In this document: one piece after another, positions 1 to 8,521 of the stretch
Position numbering within the stretch: position 1 is the stretch's first letter
Layout of the letters: each line of letters begins with the position of its first letter
DNA from: Thermodesulfobacteriaceae bacterium UBA6232
Lineage (GTDB): Bacteria > Desulfobacterota > Thermodesulfobacteria > Thermodesulfobacteriales > Thermodesulfobacteriaceae
Length of the DNA stretch: 64,000 bases
Assembly: GCA_002441555.1 (NCBI GenBank)
Contig: DJWK01000036.1
Location: 45,707 to 109,706, forward strand
Reading direction: 5' to 3'
The notes under the pieces: generated by a model
Databases searched by the model: none
Told to the model about the DNA's origin: nothing
What the model saw: only the letters and a program-made list of their open reading frames with translations
Program-made: the position numbers and the translations under genes

Positions 1-2
1 TC

Positions 3-182
3 TATGTTGTAGAAGATGGGAAGGCAAAGGTTAAACCTATAAAAATTGGTTTACCTTATAAAGAATATTATGTGGTTGAAGAGGGAGTAAATCCTGGTGA
101 ACTTGTGGTGCTTGATAATCTTATGAAATTGCGACCCGATATGCTCTTAAAGATTGAAAAAATCATAGAGGAAGCAAAGTGA
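3..182 (+). CDS. RND efflux periplasmic adaptor (membrane fusion protein), 3' end only
   Basis: An open frame runs from the window edge to a TGA at 180-182 and gives 59 residues ending LKIEKIIEEAK. The pattern (DGKAKVKPIKIG, then a GVNPGELVVLDN turn and a KLRPDM end) is that of the C-terminal beta-barrel/membrane-proximal domain of HlyD/AcrA-type adaptors, which link an inner-membrane RND pump to an outer-membrane channel. The stop overlaps the GTG start of the RND permease (GTGA), so the genes are translationally coupled. The N-terminal part lies outside the window. The family call rests on the C-terminal motif plus the neighbour. Confidence 0.75.
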   Translation, partial: YVVEDGKAKVKPIKIGLPYKEYYVVEEGVNPGELVVLDNLMKLRPDMLLKIEKIIEEAK

Positions 183-1732
183 TTTCTGCCTTTTTTATTA
201 ATAGACCAAAAACTGCCATAGTTTTATCCATTATCATAGTACTTCTCGGGTTGATTTCTCTTCAAGTTATTCCAATTAAAGAATATCCCACTATCACTCC
301 TCCCCAGATTACCGTTACAGTCACTTATCCTGGAGCTGATGCCGATACCATTGCCAAAAGTGTTGCTGCCCCCATTGAAGAAGCCATAAATGGTGTGGAA
401 AACATGCTTTATATGATCAGCACCTCTTCCTCTTCCGGCATTTATACTCTTAATATCTTTTTTGAAATTGGAACAGATCCCAATGTGGCCAAAATGGATG
501 TAAATAATAGGGTTCAACTTGTTCTTCCAAGGCTTCCAGAAGAGGTTAGAAGGCAAGGCATTCAAGTAAGAGAAAGAAGTCCGGATTTTCTAAAGGTAAT
601 AGCCTTTTATTCTGAAGGTAATCAGCGAGACCCCGTTGATCTTTCAAACTATGTCCTTCTTAATGTGGTAGATGAGATAAAAAGAATTCCTGGAGTAGGA
701 GACGCTATTGTTTTTGATGAAAAAAGATATTCCATAAGAGTTTGGTTGATTCCCGATAAACTTTATCGTTATCAGTTAACACCCCTTGAGGTTTATCAGG
801 CTATTGCTAAACAAAATCAACAATTTTCTGGCGGTCTTCTTGCAGGAGAACCCATTTCTTCTAAAAATTACTTTACTTTTCCTGTAAAAGGAGAAACAAG
901 ATTTTCTTCAGCCCAACAATTCGGTGAAATAATTCTCAAAGAACTTCCGGATGGATCCTCTTTAAGATTAAAAGATGTAGCAAGGATTGAACTTTCCTCT
1001 GAGACTTACAATAGAAATTCCTTTTTCAAAAAACAAAAGGTCATTCCTGTAGGGATATTTCTTTCCTCTGGTGCTAATGCCCTTGAGGTCTCTGCCAAAC
1101 TTGACAATCTCCTAAAGGAGATAAGCCAGAAACTTCCACCGGATATAAAATTTTTCTTTCCCTATGATCCAACTATTTTTATTAAAGAATCCATAAAAGA
1201 GGTAATAATAACTCTTGGCTTGGCAATTCTCCTTGTGGTTTTTGTTATATACCTCTTTCTTGGTCATTTTAGAGCCACTCTAATTCCTGTTTTAGCCATT
1301 CCTGTTTCTATTATAGGCTCTTTTGCCTTTCTCTATGCCTTTGGTTTTTCAATCAATCTTTTAACTCTTTTTGGATTAATCCTTGCCATAGGTCTTGTTG
1401 TGGATGATGCCATTATTGTTATTGAAAATGTAGAAAGAATTATGAGAGAGGAAAATCTACCCCCCAAAGAGGCCAGTTTTAAAGCCATGGAGGAAATATC
1501 TTCTCCTGTTATTGCCATTGTGCTTGTCTTATCTGCAGTTTTTATTCCGGCATCTTTTGTGGGTGGATTTACTGGAAAATTTTATCAGCAATTTGCCATT
1601 ACTATTGCCACTTCCATGATTCTTTCAGGATTAGTTGCTTTAACCTTAACACCTGCACTTTGTGTTCTTATTCTAAAAAAAAGAGGAAAAACCTCCCCTT
1701 TTGCCCATAAGGCTTTTTCAAGACTTTTTTGA
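179..1732 (+). CDS. HAE1-type RND efflux permease, N-terminal half (frameshifted)
   Basis: This is the first 517 residues of an AcrB/MexB-like proton-driven drug efflux permease of the inner membrane. It starts at GTG 179 with the usual FFINRPKTAIVLSIII first membrane helix and continues with the porter domain (TYPGADADTIAKSVAAPIE) and TM2-TM6, including the TM4 stretch GLVVDDAIIVIEN, whose Asp pair carries protons. A full HAE1 permease is about 1040 residues, and this frame ends at a TGA (1730-1732) just after TM6. The rest of the protein continues in another frame from there. The break falls in a run of six T (1725-1730): dropping one T gives FSRLFEL, which matches FNRMFE at this place in AcrB. 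It could be a sequencing error, a pseudogene, or recoding or transcriptional slippage. Confidence 0.85.
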   Translation: MISAFFINRPKTAIVLSIIIVLLGLISLQVIPIKEYPTITPPQITVTVTYPGADADTIAKSVAAPIEEAINGVENMLYMISTSSSSGIYTLNIFFEIGTDPNVAKMDVNNRVQLVLPRLPEEVRRQGIQVRERSPDFLKVIAFYSEGNQRDPVDLSNYVLLNVVDEIKRIPGVGDAIVFDEKRYSIRVWLIPDKLYRYQLTPLEVYQAIAKQNQQFSGGLLAGEPISSKNYFTFPVKGETRFSSAQQFGEIILKELPDGSSLRLKDVARIELSSETYNRNSFFKKQKVIPVGIFLSSGANALEVSAKLDNLLKEISQKLPPDIKFFFPYDPTIFIKESIKEVIITLGLAILLVVFVIYLFLGHFRATLIPVLAIPVSIIGSFAFLYAFGFSINLLTLFGLILAIGLVVDDAIIVIENVERIMREENLPPKEASFKAMEEISSPVIAIVLVLSAVFIPASFVGGFTGKFYQQFAITIATSMILSGLVALTLTPALCVLILKKRGKTSPFAHKAFSRLF

Positions 1733-4682
1733 ATTAACACGAAAAGGTTTTGTAAGAAATGTTTCCTTTATTTTACGGAGACCTTTCTTTTTCTTTATTC
1801 TCTTTTTATTAGTAATCCCTATAACTTATTATCTTTACAAGAAATTACCTACAGGCCTTGTTCCTGCAGAAGATAAAAGTGCTCTCTTTTGGTTTGCCAA
1901 TCTCCCACCAGGGTCCTCTTTAAAAAGAACCGAAGAGCTTATCTCAAGAATTGAAGATATTCTAATGAAAATTCCTGAAGTTGACCGTTATGTAGCCATT
2001 TCTGGACTTGATATTCAAGGGCTTACCTATAAAACTGATTCAGCAGGAGGCTTTATTGGATTGAAACACTGGAAAGAAAGAAAAAAAGAGACCCAGAGCT
2101 CTTTTGCTCTTGCTCAAAAATTAAATATGCTTTTTTCCAAAGAAAAAGATGCCCTTATATTTGTAGTTAATGCTCCGGCTATAATGGGTCTTGGAAGAAC
2201 AGGAGGTTTTGAACTTTATATTCAAGACCGTCTCGGAAGGGGAACACCTGCCCTTTTTGAGGTCACTCAGAAATTCATTGCCAAAGCCAATGAAAGACCT
2301 GAACTTACTGCGGTGAGAACAACCCTTGATGCAAGAACTCCCTACTATGTGGTAAAGGTAGATAGGGAAAAGGCCTATATGTATGATGTTGAGGTTGAAG
2401 ATATTTATAAAACCCTCTCAGCCACCTTCGGAGCCTCCTATGTAAACGATTTTAATCTCTACGGAAGAATCTACAGGGTTTATCTTCAGGCAGAAGGAGA
2501 TTTTCGAGAAGATTTGAGGGATTATAGCAGGGTTTTTGTAAAAAATAGGAAAGGAGAACTAATTCCTTTAAGCAATCTTATCAAAATTGAGAGAACTGCT
2601 GATGTTATGGCTCTTGATAGGTTTAACATGTTTAATGCAGCAAGTGTGCTTGGAGAGCCTAAACCAGGATATTCAACTGGTCAAGCCTTGAAAGCTGTTT
2701 TTGAAATTGCCAAAGAGGTCCTTCCTGAGGGTTATTCCATATCCTTCTCAGGTGCAAGTTTTCAGGAATTAAGGGTTCAAGAAAAAACCAGCCAAAATAT
2801 GCTTTATGCCATTATCTTTGTTTATTTAATTCTTGTGGCGCTCTATGAGAGCTGGTCTGCACCTCTTGCAGTGATGCTTTCTATTCCCTTTGCCATATTG
2901 GGTGCCTCTTTAACACTCAATATTTTCCGTCTTGAAAACGATATTTATTTTCAGGTGGGATTAATCACCCTTATTGGTCTTTCGGCTAAGAATGCCATTT
3001 TAGTGGTTGAATTTGCCGAAGAAAGGTTGAAAAAAGGGATGGATTTAGTTTCTGCAACGATTGAAGGAGCCCGCTTGAGATATAGAGCTATAATTATGAC
3101 CTCTTTTGCCTTTATTGCAGGAGCTATTCCTCTGGCCTTAAGCTCTGGTGCAGGGGCAGCAAGCAGACACATTATAGGTTGGACCGTGGTTGGCGGAATG
3201 CTTTTTGCAACACTGATAGGCATATTTTTTATTCCCCTCCTCTATTACTTGATTAAAAGATTTACCCAAAAAATTATTTCCCTTAAAAGCCAGAAATTAT
3301 TTATAATTCTTATTTCTTTATTCTTGGTCTCCTGTTCTTCCACTATTAATTATCAAAAACCACAAATTTCCCTATCCCACTCTATTTCTTCTCAAATTTT
3401 TTCAAGGGAAGCTGTCCTAAAAGAAAAATACTGGATGGATTTTAATGACCCGATTCTAAATGAACTTGTGGAAGAGGCCCTAAAAAATAACGATGACATT
3501 TTGATAGCCTCTGCAAGGCTTGAGCAGGCATTAAAACGCATAAAGTATGTTGAAGCCGATAAATGGCCTCAAGTAGGATACGGTGCAAAGGTAAGCCGTG
3601 AAAGATCAAGTGAAGAAACTTTAACCCCTCGCCCTGGAGAAACCTTTTCTAACTATCAATTAAACTTAAGTGTTTTTTACGAAATTGATCTTTTCAAAAG
3701 ACTTTCCCTTCAAGAAAAAAGCTATATCCATCGCTATCTTTCAACTTTAGAAGGAAAAAGGGCTTTGGAAATCTCGCTTACTGCGCTTGTTATAAATACT
3801 TATTTTGATCTTATTTCAGCTCAAAAAAGACTGGAAATTGCTTCTCAATTTTTAGAAAATCAGAGACAAAGCTATGAATTAAGAAAAAGGAGCTTTGAAC
3901 TCGGGCTTTCCTCAGAAATAGCTGTTCTTCAAGCCAAGTCTGAATGGGAAAATACTGCAATACTATTGGAAAATATTAAAAAGGAAGTCAAGCTCTATCA
4001 GGATCAGCTCTCTTTATTGCTGGGAAAAGACCCTTCAGAACTCTTTGAGAGAAAGATAAGATTTGCAAGGGATTTCCCTTCTCCTCTTAAAATTCCACCC
4101 TTTTTACCCTCTTCTCTTCTTGAAAGAAGGCCTGATATTTTACAAGCTGAACATAACCTTTTAGCAGCTGAATATGATGTGGCTCTTGCTAAGAGGGAAT
4201 ACTTTCCAAGAATAACCCTCACTTCAGCCTTAGGATTACAAAGTCTTGAATTATCCAACTTAATTCAAGCAAGTGCAAGATATTGGAATCTTGCTGGCCT
4301 TCTTTCAGGAACTCTCCTTGATTTTGGAAGAAGAAAAACCAAAGTTGAAATAGCGGAAGCTCAAAAAAAGGAAAGTCTTTATCAATATGTCAAAACAGTA
4401 AAAGAGGCTTTTTATGAGGTAAGTTCAGCTTTAAATGAACTTGAAACAGTTGAGGCTAAACTTAAAGAGCTTGAAAAAAGAGTAAAAACCCTTGAAGAAC
4501 TCTATAAACTTGTAAAACTCAAATATGAAAAGGGACTTGTAAGCTATCTTGAAGTCCTTGATGCAGAAAGACAATTACTTTCAGCTGAATTGGAACTTAT
4601 ATCTTTAAAAGGAGAAAGGCTTAAAAGACAGGTTTTACTTATTAAAGCCTTGGGTGGTGGCTTTAAAGGTTCCAATTCTTAA
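1701..4682 (+). CDS. RND permease C-terminal half fused to an outer membrane factor lipoprotein
   Basis: The frame opens at TTG 1701, but biological entry is probably by frameshift from the upstream half, since residues from FELTRKGF onward (about 1731) continue the AcrB fold. Residues to about 530 hold TM7-TM12 and the second porter domain, ending FFIPLLYYLIKRFTQK. Without a stop the frame then enters a lipoprotein signal (KLFIILISLFLVSC, Cys545, codon 3333-3335) and a complete NodT/OprM-type outer membrane factor of about 450 residues with two TolC repeats (LNELVEEALKNNDDI; GLVSYLEVLDAERQLL). In other systems these are separate genes. The product may be a polyprotein released by signal peptidase II, or the channel may start internally, for example at TTG 3250. 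Fusions of metal-type RND pumps to TolC domains are known in Bacteroidota; this one follows an HAE1-type pump. Confidence 0.8.
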   Translation: MPIRLFQDFFELTRKGFVRNVSFILRRPFFFFILFLLVIPITYYLYKKLPTGLVPAEDKSALFWFANLPPGSSLKRTEELISRIEDILMKIPEVDRYVAISGLDIQGLTYKTDSAGGFIGLKHWKERKKETQSSFALAQKLNMLFSKEKDALIFVVNAPAIMGLGRTGGFELYIQDRLGRGTPALFEVTQKFIAKANERPELTAVRTTLDARTPYYVVKVDREKAYMYDVEVEDIYKTLSATFGASYVNDFNLYGRIYRVYLQAEGDFREDLRDYSRVFVKNRKGELIPLSNLIKIERTADVMALDRFNMFNAASVLGEPKPGYSTGQALKAVFEIAKEVLPEGYSISFSGASFQELRVQEKTSQNMLYAIIFVYLILVALYESWSAPLAVMLSIPFAILGASLTLNIFRLENDIYFQVGLITLIGLSAKNAILVVEFAEERLKKGMDLVSATIEGARLRYRAIIMTSFAFIAGAIPLALSSGAGAASRHIIGWTVVGGMLFATLIGIFFIPLLYYLIKRFTQKIISLKSQKLFIILISLFLVSCSSTINYQKPQISLSHSISSQIFSREAVLKEKYWMDFNDPILNELVEEALKNNDDILIASARLEQALKRIKYVEADKWPQVGYGAKVSRERSSEETLTPRPGETFSNYQLNLSVFYEIDLFKRLSLQEKSYIHRYLSTLEGKRALEISLTALVINTYFDLISAQKRLEIASQFLENQRQSYELRKRSFELGLSSEIAVLQAKSEWENTAILLENIKKEVKLYQDQLSLLLGKDPSELFERKIRFARDFPSPLKIPPFLPSSLLERRPDILQAEHNLLAAEYDVALAKREYFPRITLTSALGLQSLELSNLIQASARYWNLAGLLSGTLLDFGRRKTKVEIAEAQKKESLYQYVKTVKEAFYEVSSALNELETVEAKLKELEKRVKTLEELYKLVKLKYEKGLVSYLEVLDAERQLLSAELELISLKGERLKRQVLLIKALGGGFKGSNS

Positions 4683-4691
4683 AGTTTTTGT

Positions 4692-4697
4692 TATAAT
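4692..4697 (+). promoter_or_regulatory. -10 box of ftsE, probable leaderless start
   Basis: A perfect TATAAT ends 8 nt before the ftsE ATG at 4706, and no Shine-Dalgarno is visible in the 25 nt upstream. Transcription would start at or next to the ATG. No good -35 is visible (GTTCCA at 4669-4674 is weak). Confidence 0.45.
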
Positions 4698-4705
4698 CAT
4701 TTTTG

Positions 4706-5383
4706 ATGAGTCTTTTCAAGTTAGAACAGGTTTCCAAAATTTATCCGCCTTATTATCGGGCTCTTCATAAAATAAATCTTGAAATTAAAAAAGGAGAATT
4801 TTTACTTTTAACAGGGCCAACTGGTGCTGGAAAAACCACCCTTCTTAAATTAATCTATGCTGAAGAAAAACCCACAGAAGGAGAAATATTTCTTGAAGGA
4901 GTTCCCTATTCAAATCTTTCTTATAAAGATATTATATCTTTTCGCCGAAAAATAGGTATAGTTTTTCAAGATCACAAGCTTTTTATGGATCTCTCTGTTT
5001 ATGAAAACCTTGAGGTAGCTCTTGCCCTTTCTAAAAAAAAGATAAAAAACAAAAAGTTTTATATTTATGACTGGCTTGAAAAATTTGGTCTCTCTCATAA
5101 AGCCAAAAAACTGGTTAAAGAACTTTCAGGAGGAGAACAGCAAAAAATAGGCCTTATCAGAGCTCTAATTAAAGAACCTCCTATATTGATACTCGATGAA
5201 CCAACGGGGAATCTTGATCCTTTCAGTATTGGAGAAATTATTGAACTTCTAAAGGGTTTACATAAGAAAGGAACAACAATAATCTTATCCACTCATGATC
5301 CCACTATTATTTCGAAAAAACCCGGAAGAATTATTATGTTAGAACGAGGGGAACTTGTCCCAAATGTGGATATCTATTGGTAA
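4706..5383 (+). CDS. ftsE: FtsE, cell division ABC ATPase
   Basis: This 225-residue ABC ATPase works with FtsX at the division septum, where it transmits ATP hydrolysis to periplasmic peptidoglycan hydrolase activators. It has Walker A GPTGAGKTT (about residues 38-46), signature LSGGEQQK, Walker B ILILDEPTGNLD and the H-loop STHD. ATG 4706 is preferred to the TTG at 4703. The length fits FtsE (about 220) and the next genes are ftsX and an EnvC-like gene, which fixes the identity against other LolD/MacB-type ATPases. Its end overlaps the ftsX start by 20 nt. Confidence 0.9.
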   Translation: MSLFKLEQVSKIYPPYYRALHKINLEIKKGEFLLLTGPTGAGKTTLLKLIYAEEKPTEGEIFLEGVPYSNLSYKDIISFRRKIGIVFQDHKLFMDLSVYENLEVALALSKKKIKNKKFYIYDWLEKFGLSHKAKKLVKELSGGEQQKIGLIRALIKEPPILILDEPTGNLDPFSIGEIIELLKGLHKKGTTIILSTHDPTIISKKPGRIIMLERGELVPNVDIYW

Positions 5384-6215
5384 GCTCGAATTTAAAAAAG
5401 GTTTTGTCTATTATTTTTTATTATATCTTTTTTTCTTTTTCTGGTCAATTTTTACCCTTTTTGGCCTCTTTGTTTATAAAAATTTGACATTATTTAATAA
5501 AAATTACTTTCAAAAGGTGGGGGTTTCCATCTTATTTTATCCTAAGGAAAATATTAGTATTGAAGATCTTAAGAAAATTTTTCTAAAATTTAATTATCTT
5601 TCGAATTTTGAGATATACCCTCCCCAAAAGGTATATATTGAAATTGAAAAAGATTTACCTACGGATTTTATAAAAGATGAAGAAATTAATAAAATTTTTC
5701 CCTATTTAATAAAAATAAAACTAAAATCAATTAGTGAATTATCTAAATTAAAAAAAGATGTTGAACTTATACAGGAACTATCTAAAAATAAATTTGAAAT
5801 ACTGCCTGAACCTGGAATAAAAAATTTACCTTTTATTAAATACTTGCATTATGGTTTGATTATTTTTCTTTCTCTATGGAACCTCATTTATCTCATCTTT
5901 TTCATTTTTCTGAATCAGGGTTTAAATAATCATCTTAAAAATCAAATCGAAATTTTTCAACTTTTAGGTGGACATATATTAAAACTAAAACTAATTAGAG
6001 CCTTAATTATTATTATTCCTCTCCTTTTGCTCTGGATGTTATCATCCCTCTTGTATTATTTTTTTACAAAAAATTTAATTTACTTTTTCCACTTTTTGAA
6101 TTTTTTTCCAAATCTTAACAATATTCTTGAAATCATATTTTTTGTTCTGTATTTTAGTTTTTTAATTTTGATTTATCCTTTATTTATTGTTTTTTTTAGT
6201 TTTAAAAAAATATGA
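5364..6215 (+). CDS. ftsX: FtsX, cell division permease-like protein
   Basis: FtsX has 283 residues. One membrane segment (about residues 16-36) is followed by a periplasmic domain of about 130 residues, which in FtsX binds the hydrolase activator, then three hydrophobic segments near the C-terminus: the FtsX four-helix topology. ATG 5364 is chosen over TTG 5355 and lies inside ftsE. The stop overlaps the next gene as ATGA. The sequence is very rich in Phe, Ile, Leu and Lys, so the call rests on topology and gene order more than on motifs. Confidence 0.85.
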   Translation: MWISIGKLEFKKGFVYYFLLYLFFFFWSIFTLFGLFVYKNLTLFNKNYFQKVGVSILFYPKENISIEDLKKIFLKFNYLSNFEIYPPQKVYIEIEKDLPTDFIKDEEINKIFPYLIKIKLKSISELSKLKKDVELIQELSKNKFEILPEPGIKNLPFIKYLHYGLIIFLSLWNLIYLIFFIFLNQGLNNHLKNQIEIFQLLGGHILKLKLIRALIIIIPLLLLWMLSSLLYYFFTKNLIYFFHFLNFFPNLNNILEIIFFVLYFSFLILIYPLFIVFFSFKKI

Positions 6216-6997
6216 AAAAATTTTTGTTAATTTCTTTAATCACTTTTTTATTATTATTAAACAACATTTCCGTTATTTCTGTTCATTCCGAACAAAATCT
6301 CAAAGAATTACAAAATGAGATATTGAACATTGAGAAAGATCTAAATCTTATACAAGAAAAACTTAAAATTTTGAAAGAAAATTTATTTTATACCAAAAGA
6401 TTAATTGTTTTTACTTTAATTAAAGAAAAAATCTTAAAAAATAATTTCATTTTTTTCGATACCAGTGAAGAGTATTTTGAATTAAGAAAAAAATTTTTGC
6501 TTTATTCAAATCTTTATTACACTTTTTACAATAACTTAATTAAAAAAGAAGAAAATTATCAAAAATTAAATTTACTATATCATAAGAAACTTGAAGAAAG
6601 TAAAAAACTAAAAGAAAAATTATATGAAAAACTAATAAATACTAAAAATCAAGAAAACCCTCAAGAAAAAAACATAACATCTATTAATAAAACACAAAAA
6701 TTTATTATTTTTGATCCAATAACTGGCAAAGCAATAAAAGAGGGTAAATACAAGAAAAAAATTCAAGTAGGCACCCCCGTATTTTCTCCCTTTGACGGTG
6801 TGATTAAAAAAATAGGTTTTTTTGATGGCATTTTAAGTATAACTGTTGAAAATAATAAATGTTACGCTTTGTTATCAGGGTTCAGTGTTTTAAGTATTTT
6901 CTTGGGAGAAGCGGTAAAAGCTAAAGAAAAACTCGGAGAGGTCGGATTTTCAGAAGAAAGTTACAATTTTTATTATGAAATTTATTGTTCAAAATAA
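6212..6997 (+). CDS. envC: EnvC-like murein hydrolase activator with degenerate LytM domain
   Basis: The protein has 261 residues: signal peptide (1-27), a predicted coiled coil rich in Lys, Glu and Leu (about 29-150) and a C-terminal LytM/M23-like domain (GTPVFSPFDGVIKKIGFFDG, about 190-261). The zinc-binding His/Asp residues of active M23 peptidases are absent, as in EnvC, which activates amidases and does not cut peptidoglycan itself. It follows ftsEX with a 4-nt overlap, so it is the likely periplasmic partner of FtsX. It is shorter than E. coli EnvC (about 420). Confidence 0.75.
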   Translation: MKKFLLISLITFLLLLNNISVISVHSEQNLKELQNEILNIEKDLNLIQEKLKILKENLFYTKRLIVFTLIKEKILKNNFIFFDTSEEYFELRKKFLLYSNLYYTFYNNLIKKEENYQKLNLLYHKKLEESKKLKEKLYEKLINTKNQENPQEKNITSINKTQKFIIFDPITGKAIKEGKYKKKIQVGTPVFSPFDGVIKKIGFFDGILSITVENNKCYALLSGFSVLSIFLGEAVKAKEKLGEVGFSEESYNFYYEIYCSK

Positions 6998-6998
6998 T

Positions 6999-7469
6999 TT
7001 AATCAAGAAGAGTCTTTATAACTTTCGTTTCAAGGTATGAAAAAATATAACCATTAAGATAAAGCCCGCATCCAAGTATCCAAGTCTCATCCCTTAAAAT
7101 TACATAGCCAGGCTCAAGGGGAAGATCCATTTTTATTTTTTTACTTTCTTGTAAAATCTTTAACTGCTCTTCTGTTAACTGCACAATATTTTTTTTAGCA
7201 AGCTTTCCAAATCTCTGTAAAAACGTAGATGTAGGTTTTAAATAGTTTTTAATTTTTCTTAAAAATAAAAGCCCTACTGATTCAGGTGAGAGCTTTTTTA
7301 AAAGGTGAATATACTCTGTTTTTGGAAATAACCAGAAATGGGTAGCCCCTTTAAAAATTGTGTATTCATCAAAAATTCCAGGGTTGATTCCAAACCTTTC
7401 TTCAAGATAAAAAAGAATTTGCCTTCTTTCATCAGGGGTTATCTCTTCTGGGAAAGGTTTTTTTTTCAT
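6999..7469 (-). CDS. PUA-like domain protein, probably RNA-binding
   Basis: This 156-residue protein is not firmly recognised. The C-terminus (LEPGYVILRDETWILGCGLYLNGYIFS) resembles the PUA domains found at the end of RsmF/NSUN-type rRNA methyltransferases and in related small proteins. The first half (RFGINPGIFDEYTIFKGATHFWLF) fits the domain that precedes PUA there. A role in RNA binding is inference. ATG 7469 is preferred: it has a G-rich Shine-Dalgarno just upstream, and a TATAAT at 7497-7502 places the transcript start downstream of the alternative start at 7511. It converges on the envC-like gene with a 1-nt gap. Confidence 0.55.
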   Translation of the reverse strand: MKKKPFPEEITPDERRQILFYLEERFGINPGIFDEYTIFKGATHFWLFPKTEYIHLLKKLSPESVGLLFLRKIKNYLKPTSTFLQRFGKLAKKNIVQLTEEQLKILQESKKIKMDLPLEPGYVILRDETWILGCGLYLNGYIFSYLETKVIKTLLD

Positions 7470-7496
7470 CGTTGATTTCCCCCAAGAATTACCTAT

Positions 7497-7502
7497 ATTA
7501 TA
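7497..7502 (-). promoter_or_regulatory. -10 box for the PUA-like gene
   Basis: TATAAT read on the minus strand, 27 nt before the ATG at 7469, with a G-rich ribosome binding site between them. The -35 region is not recognisable. The divergent dnaJ gene starts at 7544, so the 74-bp gap serves both genes. Confidence 0.4.
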
Positions 7503-7543
7503 TTTTAGCATAAATCAGGATTTTTTCTGGAGGTGAAGGAAAC

Positions 7544-8458
7544 ATGCCCAAGGATTACTATGAAATTTTAGGGGTCCCGAGAAATGCAACTCAAGAGGAA
7601 ATCAAAAAAGCCTATCGCAGACTTGCAATGAAATACCATCCTGACAGAAACAAGGGAAATAAAGAGGCAGAAGAAAAGTTTAAAGAAATAAATGAGGCCT
7701 ATGCCGTTCTTTCTGATCCTGAAAAAAGAAGACTATATGATCTTTATGGTTCCACAGAATTTGAAAAAAGATATTCTCAAGAGGATATTTTCAGAGATTT
7801 CGATTTTGAAAGTGTCTTTAGAGACCTTGGCATTGATCTTTCAGGTTTTTTCAAAAGGGGAAGAAGAGGTGGAAGAATATTCACCTTTGATCTTGGAGAT
7901 ATCTTTGCCAATTTATTTGGAACCACCTTTGGAGAAGAGGCCTATTCACCCTTTGGAGAAATATATGAAACCTATCAATTTGAACTGCCATTAACCCTTG
8001 ATGAAGCCATAAAAGGTGGAGAAAAAGAAGTCATTGTCCCAGGAACTTATGAAACTTTAAAAGTAAAAATCCCTCCTGGAGTGGAAGACGGAACTGTTTT
8101 AAAAATTACGAAAAGAACTGGCAACAAAGTAAAAGAATACAACTTAAAGGTAAGGGTTAGGTCACCTGAAGGAGTAAAAATTGAAAATGGTAATATTTAT
8201 ATTGAAAAGGAAATCCCTTTTACTACATTCTTTCTCGGAGGAGAAATTGAAATTACAACTCCTGAAGGTAAAAGGGTAAAAACCAAGGTCCCCCCTCTGG
8301 TGAAACCAGGAGCAAAATTGAGGTTAAAAGGACTTGGGATTTCCAAAAAAGATGGTGGTAAGGGAGACCTCTTTGTGATTCTTCAACCTTCCATGCCAGC
8401 CAGATTAACTCAAGAGCAAAAAGAATATTTAGAAAAACTTAAAACTCTCGGATTATAA
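7544..8458 (+). CDS. DnaJ-class co-chaperone of CbpA type (no zinc finger)
   Basis: This 304-residue cytoplasmic Hsp40 stimulates DnaK ATPase and delivers substrates. The J domain covers residues 1-68 with the HPD motif in MKYHPDRN, followed by a Gly/Phe-containing linker and two beta-sandwich substrate-binding domains (from about 145; [12 protein letters not shown]). The CxxCxGxG zinc finger of DnaJ proper is absent, which makes it a type II/CbpA-like J protein. The ribosome binding site GGAGGTGAAGG sits just before ATG 7544. A second, zinc-finger J protein lies at 29326-30237. Confidence 0.88.
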   Translation: MPKDYYEILGVPRNATQEEIKKAYRRLAMKYHPDRNKGNKEAEEKFKEINEAYAVLSDPEKRRLYDLYGSTEFEKRYSQEDIFRDFDFESVFRDLGIDLSGFFKRGRRGGRIFTFDLGDIFANLFGTTFGEEAYSPFGEIYETYQFELPLTLDEAIKGGEKEVIVPGTYETLKVKIPPGVEDGTVLKITKRTGNKVKEYNLKVRVRSPEGVKIENGNIYIEKEIPFTTFFLGGEIEITTPEGKRVKTKVPPLVKPGAKLRLKGLGISKKDGGKGDLFVILQPSMPARLTQEQKEYLEKLKTLGL

Positions 8459-8521
8459 ATGTCTTGTTTTTCAGTCAAATGTTATTATATTTAAGTTAAA
8501 ACCCTTTATACTTGGAGGATC

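Noticed and set aside
224..565. Minus-strand ORF opposite the RND gene, and similar long antisense ORFs (for example 31874-32164 and 48833-49576)
   Set aside because: They mirror well-supported genes on the other strand, have no ribosome binding sites and give sequences with no protein family character.
7470..7511. Longer start at 7511 for the PUA-like protein
   Set aside because: It would begin upstream of the transcript start predicted from TATAAT at 7497-7502; ATG 7469 has a better ribosome binding site.
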